DNA of 34,000 bases from Endozoicomonas sp. YOMI1 (GTDB lineage Bacteria > Pseudomonadota > Gammaproteobacteria > Pseudomonadales > Endozoicomonadaceae), in contig NZ_JAHHPM010000046.1 in the NCBI RefSeq assembly GCF_024606345.1, positions 1 through 34,000 of the forward strand, read 5' to 3'. Under the pieces are notes generated by a model. It made no database searches. It saw nothing but the letters and a program-made list of their open reading frames with translations, and was not told the origin of the DNA. Positions within the stretch are counted from its first letter, which is position 1, and every line of letters begins with the position of its first letter. This document shows positions 22,535 through 28,818 of the stretch, one piece after another. Both the position numbers and the translations under genes were made by a program.

Positions 22535-23434
22535 TTATGCCACCCTCTTAGTTATTTTTCCCATGTATCGGATCATTTCTCTGCCAACCCATTCACCAAC
22601 CGGTACCGACACACCGTTCCCGATCTGTCGATAAGCAGCGGTGTCTGATACCGGAAACATGAAAGAATCCGGCAATCCCTGAAGTCTTGCATACTCCCGG
22701 ACGGAATAAGGACGAACGCCCATTGGGAAACGCTTATCTCTCACCAGTCGCGTACTTTTATCCTTTGCATAATGAGCAACGCAGGTAGGTGCGATATCGT
22801 CATTGGAAGGATCGGAGATAATAGGCAAGTCTCTGTACGTTCCGGACATTCGTTCTTTAATGGCTTTGGGGAGTGTGACAGCGGGTTCAGACTCCATAAT
22901 CTCCGATAGCTTTACCGGGCGGGTGTACTCCGGCGGTCGAATGCTGAACTGGCGACGCGTGCCTACAATAATCAGTCGGTTTCTTCGCTGCGGCAGCCAT
23001 TGCTCAGATTTCACCGGGCAGAACACCTGCACATAGTAATCCGGCATCCGGGTCATGGCTTCCATCACAATGGGGAACGCTCTCATGCCAGGCACGTTTT
23101 CAACCACATAAAACTCCGGCCTTGCTATTGCCAGATGGCGCAGAGCATGCAGAAACAGCTCGTCCCCAGTTCTGGTTTTATGGATATCAGCAATAGTGGA
23201 ATACTTGGTACAAGGGTATGTGAACGTCATTCCGTCGCAGCTTTCCTGTTCCATGACGAGCTGGGCAGCAATATCACACTGCCGGATATGGTCGCCAAGG
23301 TTCGCCCGATAGGTTTTACAGGCATCCCGATCCAGTTCAAACGACTGGTTGATGGTGATACCCGCATTGAGCAAACCAACATCCATCAACCCTGCGCCAC
23401 AAAAATAGCTGTTTACTGTAATCATTCTATTCAT
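22535..23434 (-). CDS. C5-cytosine DNA methyltransferase with atypical motif IV
   Basis: A 299-residue enzyme. Motif I is 'SYFCGAGLMDVGL' (residues 9-21), motif VI 'ENV' (112-114), motif VIII 'QRRNR' (149-153), motif IX 'REYARLQGLPDSF', and motif X 'IGNGVSVPVG'. In motif IV the usual PPCQ is replaced by 'TYPCTKYS': the catalytic Cys (C75) is kept but the first Pro is Tyr and the Gln is Thr. The variable target-recognition region is about 100 residues. It would transfer a methyl from AdoMet to cytosine in a site that cannot be read here. No restriction partner is adjacent, so it is probably a solitary anti-restriction or regulatory methylase. It starts in MNRM, with an alternative at M4. Confidence 0.92.
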   Translation of the reverse strand: MNRMITVNSYFCGAGLMDVGLLNAGITINQSFELDRDACKTYRANLGDHIRQCDIAAQLVMEQESCDGMTFTYPCTKYSTIADIHKTRTGDELFLHALRHLAIARPEFYVVENVPGMRAFPIVMEAMTRMPDYYVQVFCPVKSEQWLPQRRNRLIIVGTRRQFSIRPPEYTRPVKLSEIMESEPAVTLPKAIKERMSGTYRDLPIISDPSNDDIAPTCVAHYAKDKSTRLVRDKRFPMGVRPYSVREYARLQGLPDSFMFPVSDTAAYRQIGNGVSVPVGEWVGREMIRYMGKITKRVA

Positions 23435-23470
23435 CTTGTTTAGTGCCCACGGTTTCCCGTGGGAGTGGTC

Positions 23471-23719
23471 TTAAAATGGAATCTGCGCCATGAACCTGTA
23501 GTCATGCCATGGATGTTGAAAAGGCTTCCGATTGCCTTTCCTTGTAATCTGCCAGACTGACCCCTTCCTCGGTGTTCCAGGTATTGGCACAATCCCTTGC
23601 CGTTTCTGGAAATCGCTTAAAAAAACCTTATGCCCCTTTGCATGAACTTGACGATCCCAAAAGAAAATATGCTGCTCAGGCTTCCAAAGCCCCCGACGAA
23701 TATATGGCCTGATCATCAT
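23471..23719 (-). CDS. Small basic hypothetical protein
   Basis: An 82-residue, basic protein (MMIRPYIRRGLWKPEQHIFFWDRQVHAKGHKVFLSDFQKR...). Aromatic and charged residues alternate; no family is recognised. Its start lies within the stop of the preceding membrane-protein gene (overlapping ATGATGA), so it is translationally coupled to it. A short inverted repeat (23446-23463, CCCACGG/CCGTGGG) lies between it and the methyltransferase start. Confidence 0.55.
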   Translation of the reverse strand: MMIRPYIRRGLWKPEQHIFFWDRQVHAKGHKVFLSDFQKRQGIVPIPGTPRKGSVWQITRKGNRKPFQHPWHDYRFMAQIPF

Positions 23720-24660
23720 GCCGCCTCCTGCAATTCATACCGCTGCCCGTTTTTCACCAGCACTCCTTCAGCCTTCAGCAGGGCAAAGGCCTGTTTTACC
23801 ACTGGGTGCCTGACGCCTTCTTCACTGATGATCTGGCGCACAATCGGCTGTTGCCCATAGCTGCCACTGCGTACCCGTTCAGCAATGCGCTTTACCTCGG
23901 GATCGGCTTCGGTTACTGTGGGTTCTGGCCTGTTTTCACAAGTGATTTCAGGTTCCAGTGCCGGTTCAGGTTTCGCGGCCTCGGCACTGGGTTCCCTTCC
24001 TTCTTTTATAACCTCCTGTTTTTTCCTCTCCGGTTTCACCGTTGCCAGGCAACGAATGGCGCAGTAATCCAGCAGCAGAGCTAGAGCAATAAATACCCCG
24101 ACACGAAAGCCCCAGTGTGCAGAACCCAGTGCTGCTTCCATACTGCCAGTGGGTGCCGTGGTGTCAGTGGTCAGGGTGGCCAACTGTTGCAACAGGGTTT
24201 CCCGTTGTTCGGTTAAACGGGGAATGTCGTCATTGAGCTGACTTAACCCTCTGGAGCGGTAGCTGCCTTCGGTGTCCCGCTGGGAGACCTGCAACCGAAT
24301 GCTGATCTGCTGACTGATGTCGTCAATCTGCCGTTGCAACTGTTGCGCCCTGTAGCTGCTGGTGTTGCGTTGCTGCTGTTGCATAACCGTTGCAGCCTGT
24401 TGCTGTTGCCATGCGTATTCCATAAAGGCAACGGTTGCCGCTACTGAAACGGCCAGCAGTAACGCCGAGATCCAGCGGTCTGCTTTGTTCCGGGCGAACA
24501 AATACAGGCAGGCCTGCAGGGAGATACCCGCAGCCATGGCCATGATCTGTTCTTTGCCCGGTTGCACCAGTCCGGCCAGTGCCAGTACCAGGGCAGCGGT
24601 GGAGACCAGTGCCAGAACAGAACCGGCCATCAGTCTCAGGCAGTAGTCCAGTGTTGTCAT
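23716..24660 (-). CDS. Multi-span membrane protein with coiled coil and C-terminal helical domain
   Basis: The ATG at 24660 has a ribosome site (AGGAG) and follows the upstream gene closely, so I prefer it to the GTG at 24672 (314 residues). Three hydrophobic segments lie at about 10-30, 40-58 and 62-80; then a Gln-rich coiled coil (about 85-160) with 'QQQQAATVMQQQQRN' and 'LQRQIDDISQQISIRLQ'; then another hydrophobic segment (about 188-207). The cytoplasmic tail is Pro/Glu-rich and ends with a winged-helix-like domain (about 255-314: VKRIAERVRSGSYGQQPIVRQII...QAFALLKAEGVLVKNGQRYEL). It is not a known phage structural protein. The layout, membrane stem plus possible DNA-binding end, is unusual. 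Confidence 0.7.
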   Translation of the reverse strand: MTTLDYCLRLMAGSVLALVSTAALVLALAGLVQPGKEQIMAMAAGISLQACLYLFARNKADRWISALLLAVSVAATVAFMEYAWQQQQAATVMQQQQRNTSSYRAQQLQRQIDDISQQISIRLQVSQRDTEGSYRSRGLSQLNDDIPRLTEQRETLLQQLATLTTDTTAPTGSMEAALGSAHWGFRVGVFIALALLLDYCAIRCLATVKPERKKQEVIKEGREPSAEAAKPEPALEPEITCENRPEPTVTEADPEVKRIAERVRSGSYGQQPIVRQIISEEGVRHPVVKQAFALLKAEGVLVKNGQRYELQEAA

Positions 24661-24662
24661 AA

Positions 24663-25070
24663 TCACCCCCACTCCTGCCGTTCTTCTTCTCTCTCCCTTT
24701 CTTCTCTGGCCAGCTGCTCTTTATATTCCTTACGGGCTTTTTGAAGCAGTCCCCCCAATTCCTTAATCACTTCATCCCAGTAATAGGAACCCCAATCCTT
24801 GCCAATCCCCTTGAGCACAGACAGCCTGGTCAGCTCCAGCAGCTTCAGATCGGAGAGGTTCACCACTTCAAACTGCTCGAGTTCAACGCCTTCCGCCAGA
24901 TCAATCTCCATATAAAAGTGCAGGTCTGAAGTGCGGTACTTGCCACCAATACCACCCTGCCAGTGATAGCCGCCCTTATCCGGCTGAAAGCGAACAGGGA
25001 ATGGCTTTTCCTGCGCCTGCTGTTGGTAATACTTGGATTCTGGCCTTACGTTGGCGAATACCTTGCTCAT
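24663..25070 (-). CDS. Hypothetical protein with charged C-terminal helix
   Basis: A 135-residue protein. The N-terminal 60 residues are rich in aromatic and charged residues (PVRFQPDKGGYHWQGGIGGKYR) and look like a beta sheet. Residues 70-115 are mixed. The last 25 (LLQKARKEYKEQLAREEREREEERQEWG) are a highly charged helix. No family recognised. It stops just before the start of the membrane protein gene downstream, with which it is probably co-transcribed, and begins after a terminator-like hairpin (25095-25112). Confidence 0.6.
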   Translation of the reverse strand: MSKVFANVRPESKYYQQQAQEKPFPVRFQPDKGGYHWQGGIGGKYRTSDLHFYMEIDLAEGVELEQFEVVNLSDLKLLELTRLSVLKGIGKDWGSYYWDEVIKELGGLLQKARKEYKEQLAREEREREEERQEWG

Positions 25071-25094
25071 GTTGTTCTCCTGTTTCGCTCAGAA

Positions 25095-25112
25095 CCCGCT
25101 CCGAAGAGCGGG
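25095..25112 (-). terminator. Hairpin with TTCG loop after the 25121-25888 gene
   Basis: A 7-bp stem (CCCGCTC / GAGCGGG) with a TTCG tetraloop on the minus strand, between the stop of the 25121 gene and the start of the 135-residue gene. A weak T tract follows (GGTTCTG), so termination would be partial; it may separate the early operon into two levels of expression. Confidence 0.6.
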
Positions 25113-25120
25113 AGTTATTG

Positions 25121-25888
25121 TTATACCTGTAACGCCACTTCACGCCTGCGCACTAAATAGGCCTGACACCATGCCCGGGCCTGTGCCCAGATCCGCTCAA
25201 TGGTTTCATCGTAAAACCACCAGGTAGCGGTATAGTCCCAGTCACCGATCGCCTGTTCCCGGTTAAATACCTGGGGAACCGGTGTTTCTGCACACACCAG
25301 AAAACCATAAGCCTGATCCTTTGCCACGGAATCGTTAAATCCCAGCTGGCCAACATGACCGTCTTCTTCCTCTTCATCCAGCAGAAAGAGGGGCAGGTGT
25401 TCCTGTAACTGCTCGCGGTTTTCGCCAACGATGGATTGCAGGGTTTCCAGCAGATGCGCTGGCAGCAGTCCATTGCAATGGGCCAGTTCAGAGCCCAGGT
25501 GAATAATCTGTTTGAACCGCAGGTTCTCTTCCCGGGCCTGCTGCACAAACTCCCCATGAAAACCGGTAATGCCCAGGGCGTGTTCATCCACCGGTTCGCC
25601 ATTGAGATTGGCGCGGATCTGCAATGGATGCAGGCGCACTTCGGCATAATGGCGGGCTTCATCAAAGCTCGCTTTGGGTTCCCCGATAATGTGACCACGG
25701 ATGGCAGGGGCGTAGACTTTCATCATGCCGTCTGCATCCAGCAGTTCAATCGCGCCCGCTTCCCCTTTGGCCAGGAACGTATCCCGCTCCCGGGCAGTGG
25801 CGTCTTTAAACCAGTCAATCTGTTGTTTGTTAAGCCTGTTCACTGGCAAGCATTCCTTTTCGTTGATGACAATTTCAGAATCAATCAT
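25121..25888 (-). CDS. Hypothetical phage protein with acidic segment
   Basis: The ATG at 25888 (MIDSEIVINEKE...) overlaps the upstream Rha stop (ATGATTGA) and fits best, giving 255 residues. The first 80 residues are mixed with 'QQIDWFKDATARERDTFLAKGE'; around residue 178 is an acidic run (LLDEEEEDGHVGQ); the end is aromatic (WDYTATWWFYDETIERIWAQARAWCQAYLV). No family is recognised. Position right after the Rha gene suggests an early regulatory or host-takeover role, unproven. Confidence 0.62.
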   Translation of the reverse strand: MIDSEIVINEKECLPVNRLNKQQIDWFKDATARERDTFLAKGEAGAIELLDADGMMKVYAPAIRGHIIGEPKASFDEARHYAEVRLHPLQIRANLNGEPVDEHALGITGFHGEFVQQAREENLRFKQIIHLGSELAHCNGLLPAHLLETLQSIVGENREQLQEHLPLFLLDEEEEDGHVGQLGFNDSVAKDQAYGFLVCAETPVPQVFNREQAIGDWDYTATWWFYDETIERIWAQARAWCQAYLVRRREVALQV

Positions 25889-26492
25889 GATTGGCGGCCC
25901 CTTTGGTTGTGGTTTTGGTGATGGCCAGACCAATCTTGCGAACGTCTGGCAAGGGCTGGCCAAGAATCATGGAGACCTCCACCAGGTCGGCCATAAACTG
26001 GTCCCGCTCAAACACGGTTTTGGCGGTGGCTACCAGTGTGACCAGCTTGGCTTTCTGGTCACGCAGGCGACGACGTTCGGCTTCGTCCAGTTTGGGCCGG
26101 TGCATTTTTTTCAGCTCGGTTTCCATTTGGTTGAAGGCGGTGATGTAGGCTTCTTTCCAGCGGGCAGACTCCTTGCCGGTGAAGCCCATGACCAGGAAGC
26201 AGAAACCGTCTCGGGTGATGTCGTACATTGGGCGTGGCTGGTTGTTGGCATCCTGATAAGAGCCCAAGCCAAAATTGGCGTCGGCGAATTGCTCTGAACA
26301 ATCAAGATTGCGAACGGCCCTTAGAACCTTGTCGTGAGCCTTGCCAAATTTCTCAGCAACATCCAGGGAAGTGGTTTTCACCTGGCCTTCAACGACCGTT
26401 AAAAGAGGCTGACTCTCGGTTTTTGTGATAGTATTCATTTTGATGCCGCTCACATTAGAGTTAATTACGGTAGCTTTAGTAGTGGTATTCAT
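25881..26492 (-). CDS. rha: Rha-family phage regulatory protein
   Basis: A 203-residue protein taken from the ATG at 26492; the ATG at 26438 (residue 19) is an alternative. Residues about 35-125 are the pRha domain: 'TTSLDVAEKFGKAHDKVLRAVRNLDC', 'YDITRDGFCFLVMGFTGKESARWKEAYITAFNQMETEL'. The C-terminus is basic and helical. Rha proteins regulate phage lysis/lysogeny and are often toxic or anti-host. It heads an operon with the 255-residue gene (4-base overlap class). A terminator-like hairpin lies just upstream (26525-26556), separating it from the Arc-type gene. Confidence 0.87.
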   Translation of the reverse strand: MNTTTKATVINSNVSGIKMNTITKTESQPLLTVVEGQVKTTSLDVAEKFGKAHDKVLRAVRNLDCSEQFADANFGLGSYQDANNQPRPMYDITRDGFCFLVMGFTGKESARWKEAYITAFNQMETELKKMHRPKLDEAERRRLRDQKAKLVTLVATAKTVFERDQFMADLVEVSMILGQPLPDVRKIGLAITKTTTKGAANHD

Positions 26493-26524
26493 ATAACACT
26501 CACTTTTGCTAGGGTTGGTGTTTT

Positions 26525-26556
26525 GAAAGCCCCTGTGCTGCAACACAGGGGCTTTC
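26525..26556 (-). terminator. 13-bp hairpin between the Arc-type and Rha genes
   Basis: Perfect 13-bp arms (GAAAGCCCCTGTG / CACAGGGGCTTTC) around a 6-base loop. Located after the stop of the Arc-type gene (26576) and before the Rha start (26492). The T tract on the minus strand is poor, so it may act as an attenuator or as a leader structure for the Rha mRNA. Confidence 0.65.
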
Positions 26557-26575
26557 GTCTTTCTGGCCCTGTCAT

Positions 26576-26794
26576 CTAGTGGCCAGGCCGAACTGTTTTT
26601 GCTGTATCGCGCTTTTCTCCAGTCATTTCCTCCTCGCCCAATGTTGAGCATTCTTCTTGCCGATAATCTTTTTTAATGCGGTAAATAATCTCACCACTCA
26701 AGCTTCGCTCGTTATCTTCTGCCTTTTCCTGCAGCCAGTCCCGTAAGTACAAAGGCAGCCTGATAGGCAGTGAGCTAGTTTGATTTCTATCCAT
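26576..26794 (-). CDS. Arc-type ribbon-helix-helix DNA-binding protein
   Basis: A 72-residue protein with 'SSLPIRLPLYLRDWLQEKAEDNERSLSGEIIYRIKKDY' at residues 7-44: a beta strand with alternating residues followed by two helices, the Arc/MetJ fold. It has a strong ribosome site (AGGAG). It is divergent to the 26944-27243 gene, which codes for a second Arc-type protein. The tail (residues 45-72) is charged and not part of the fold. Confidence 0.85.
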   Translation of the reverse strand: MDRNQTSSLPIRLPLYLRDWLQEKAEDNERSLSGEIIYRIKKDYRQEECSTLGEEEMTGEKRDTAKTVRPGH

Positions 26795-26943
26795 TGTTCA
26801 TCTCCTGACTCAACTTTTAGTCAATATAACATATAAATAATTCTTTTAAAATCTTTTTTGACTTATTTGTGTAGTCTAATAGATTCTTTGCGATACCTTT
26901 TTGATTGAAAGATAATCGAACTTTCTCTAAATGATTCAATTTA
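26795..26943. promoter_or_regulatory. Shared control region between two divergent Arc-type genes
   Basis: An AT-rich spacer of 149 bases. Two GACT...AGTC dyads are visible: 26807-26822 (spacing 8) and 26860-26876 (spacing 9). They look like operator half-sites for Arc-type dimers, with arms in the same orientation. Poly-T stretches could be -35/-10 like elements. The region probably carries both promoters. Confidence 0.55.
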
Positions 26944-27243
26944 ATGTCAAAACAGATAAATTCTTATCCAGTAAGATTTCCGGAAGAGGTTCGTACTTAC
27001 TTAGAACAACAGGCCGAGAAAAACCTTCGATCTCTCCACAGTGAAATTCTCACAAGGATTACTCGGACAATCGAACAAGATCAGGCCATTACCGGGTTAT
27101 CCATGGATGAGAATACTTCGACCAATCTGGCAGAATTACTCAAAGCCATCCGGCAAGACCAAGCGGTACTCATCAACCTCTTAAAAAGCAAAGAGTTTGC
27201 ACAACAGCTAATACGCCAGGGATTTGCCCAGCTGGCAGAGTGA
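26944..27243 (+). CDS. Second Arc-type ribbon-helix-helix regulator
   Basis: A 99-residue protein. Residues 5-45 (INSYPVRFPEEVRTYLEQQAEKNLRSLHSEILTRIT) are a ribbon-helix-helix domain similar to the divergent 72-residue protein. A C-terminal helical part (residues 50-98: TSTNLAELLKAIRQDQAVLINLLKSKEFAQQL) may mediate oligomerisation. Opposed divergent Arc-type genes can form a two-repressor switch, as with Arc/Mnt. About 115 bases follow before the DUF4177 gene. Confidence 0.82.
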   Translation: MSKQINSYPVRFPEEVRTYLEQQAEKNLRSLHSEILTRITRTIEQDQAITGLSMDENTSTNLAELLKAIRQDQAVLINLLKSKEFAQQLIRQGFAQLAE

Positions 27244-27358
27244 ATTATTCCAGTTAAATACTGACCACGTAAGCAGGGAATCCCCTTGTGGCGAAACCCC
27301 GCAGCCTGGTCTGTGCTTAAAGGTTTTGCCAAAAAAACACCCAAACAGGAAGACAACG

Positions 27359-27607
27359 ATGTTTGAATACAAAATGATCCAGATCCCCAGCGATCTGGCC
27401 GTACAGGCCAAGGATTCCAATGGCCAGGATGCAGCCACTTACCTTGAGAAAGTCGTTAATGAGCAGGCCCGGCAGGGATGGGAGTTTTATCGCATTGACT
27501 CACTGAGTGTTGAGGTTAAGGCGGGTTGCCTGGATGCGCTTAAAGGCAAATCAGCCCAGGCGGCTACCAACTATTCAGTGATCTCATTTCGCAAGGAGAG
27601 CCAGTGA
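27359..27607 (+). CDS. DUF4177 protein
   Basis: An 82-residue protein that starts at the ATG at 27359 (ribosome site CAGGAAG). 'MFEYKMIQIP' then 'LEKVVNEQARQGWEFYRIDSLSVEVKAGC' match the DUF4177 family: beta strand, helix with 'NEQARQGWEFY', then strand. Function unknown in the family. Its stop overlaps the GTG start of the YidD-like gene by 4 bases (GTGA), so both are coupled. Confidence 0.8.
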   Translation: MFEYKMIQIPSDLAVQAKDSNGQDAATYLEKVVNEQARQGWEFYRIDSLSVEVKAGCLDALKGKSAQAATNYSVISFRKESQ

Positions 27608-27834
27608 GCGAGCGGCTGAAGTTTTCATTGCCTGAACGGCTGTCGTTTAAGATTATTCTTGTTTATCGTCGTTTAGCACCCGCACGGTTAAGAAACGCCT
27701 GTCGTTTTGAGCCTTCCTGTTCTGAATATGGCCTGTTGGCCATTCAGAAATACGGCGCTGGCAAAGGATGGCGCATGACCCTGAACCGGCTGAAGCGCTG
27801 CACTTTCCCCAATGGTGGTATCGACTACCCTTAA
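27604..27834 (+). CDS. YidD-like membrane insertion efficiency factor
   Basis: A 76-residue YidD-family protein with a GTG start (ribosome site AAGGAG). The hallmark 'CRFEPSCSEYGLLAIQKYG' (Cys33 and Cys39) and the C-terminal 'RLKRCTFPNGGIDYP' are visible. Host YidD is about 85 residues and works with YidC in inserting inner-membrane proteins. A phage copy lying in an Arc/DUF4177 operon is unusual. It could help insertion of phage membrane proteins, or modulate the host YidC. The gene is complete and uninterrupted. Confidence 0.87.
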   Translation: MSERLKFSLPERLSFKIILVYRRLAPARLRNACRFEPSCSEYGLLAIQKYGAGKGWRMTLNRLKRCTFPNGGIDYP

Positions 27835-27873
27835 ACGCCAACCTCATTTCTTTCTCATGCCCTGGTTGGCGTT
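27834..27873. repeat. Inverted repeat at convergent gene ends
   Basis: Arms AACGCCAACC (27834-27843) and GGTTGGCGTT (27864-27873) pair perfectly with a 20-base loop. It spans the end of the plus-strand yidD-like gene and the end of the minus-strand 27844 gene. Probably a terminator or mRNA-end stabiliser for the convergent pair, though the T tract is weak. Confidence 0.6.
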
Positions 27874-28026
27874 GCGCAGTCTGCAAGCCAGTTCACGCTG
27901 GCAGGTTTCCACTCCCGGGCAGTGTTCTCCGGGAGCAGGAAAACAGTGGGCAGTGGCCCGCATGGTTTCGGTGGTCATCCCGCCGTGCCAGCTGCATTCG
28001 GCAGGGATCAGGCTGTTCTGTTTCAT
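27844..28026 (-). CDS. Small Cys-rich hypothetical protein
   Basis: A 60-residue protein with five Cys and three His (CSWHGG, HCFPAPGEHC, CQRELAC), reading like a small zinc-binding domain. A ribosome site (AGAGGT) sits before the ATG. It is the last gene of the minus-strand block below the origin; no family recognised. Short length leaves some doubt. Confidence 0.5.
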   Translation of the reverse strand: MKQNSLIPAECSWHGGMTTETMRATAHCFPAPGEHCPGVETCQRELACRLRNANQGMRKK

Positions 28027-28048
28027 GGCTGTACCTCTTTGGCTTTAA

Positions 28049-28396
28049 TCATTGGGCTTTCTCCTTCTTTCTTTCGATGATGATTTTTAACGCCGTCTGA
28101 CCATGGGCATCGAGCCGGGCAGACTGCAGGCAGTGTTCCAATTCCCGCACCGTCCATTGATCGGTCATCCAGTGCCAGGTGACCGGGTCGGCGCTGGCGA
28201 TCTCTTTCCGGCATTGCTTTAAACGGTTGATCTGTGTGTTCAGCCGTTCCCGCATATCTTCCCGATAATCTGCAACGGTAATGCGCTCCAGCCATTGGGC
28301 AATCTCGTCCCGGCTTTTGTTGTCCAGGTAGTAACGAGCCAGACAGTCCCGTTTATGCGCCTCCAGTGGCGGTATGGGTAACGTGGTTTTGCTCAT
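28049..28396 (-). CDS. Hypothetical protein near the putative origin
   Basis: A 115-residue, mostly helical protein (LEAHKRDCLARYYLDNKSRDEIAQWLERI...RLNTQINRLKQCRKEIASAD). The ATG has an AGGGAGA site. No family recognised. It lies directly beyond the iteron array, read in the same direction as the primase gene. A role in replication control is inferred from position only. Confidence 0.6.
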   Translation of the reverse strand: MSKTTLPIPPLEAHKRDCLARYYLDNKSRDEIAQWLERITVADYREDMRERLNTQINRLKQCRKEIASADPVTWHWMTDQWTVRELEHCLQSARLDAHGQTALKIIIERKKEKAQ

Positions 28397-28454
28397 TGGT
28401 TGGGTTCTCCCTGGTCTCTCTCGGTTTTATATTTCTGGGATCGCTGTCGGAAAA

Positions 28455-28818
28455 TGGTAATTTTGGTAATCGGTATTCCTGAACAGCGCTGTATGCCCCG
28501 TGTTTACTGGGCTGTAGCGAAAATACAAAATGGTAATTTCATGGTAATCATATGGTAATCGTTTGGTTAGGTGTTTGTTTTTAAAAGCTTTTTTAAAACA
28601 GTCAAAAGTAATCAAATGGTAATCTCTGGTGGTAATTGAATTACCATGAAATTACCAAAAAATTACCATTTTACGATTTCTCTCTAGCCCCCGTAATTCG
28701 TGGCCTGTAGGCTATTTCGTTAAAGCCGATTACCAAAATTACCATTTTCCGACGCCCCCCCTGAAGTTTGAAAAGTTGCCGCTAATACCTGCGCACGCAC
28801 ACATAGATATGTGGTAAT
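28455..28818. repeat. Iteron array, putative phage replication origin
   Basis: Thirteen exact copies of the heptamer TGGTAAT or its complement ATTACCA. Eight forward: 28455, 28464, 28531, 28542, 28553, 28617, 28630, 28812. Five reverse: 28640, 28651, 28662, 28729, 28738. Most are spaced 9-11 bases, about one helical turn, and the reverse set faces the forward set across 28636-28640. An A/T-rich stretch (28580-28600) lies within. The array follows the stop of the primase-helicase gene (28819) and overlaps no gene I accept. P4 alpha protein likewise binds iterons at its origin, so this is a likely origin. Confidence 0.85.

Noticed and set aside
28427-28615. 62-residue minus-strand open frame in the iteron region
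   Set aside because: The frame is produced by the TGGTAAT repeats themselves and has a poor start; the repeats explain the sequence better.
28455-28818. CRISPR array
   Set aside because: Repeats are 7 bases, in both orientations and with gaps of a few bases, unlike CRISPR repeats and spacers.
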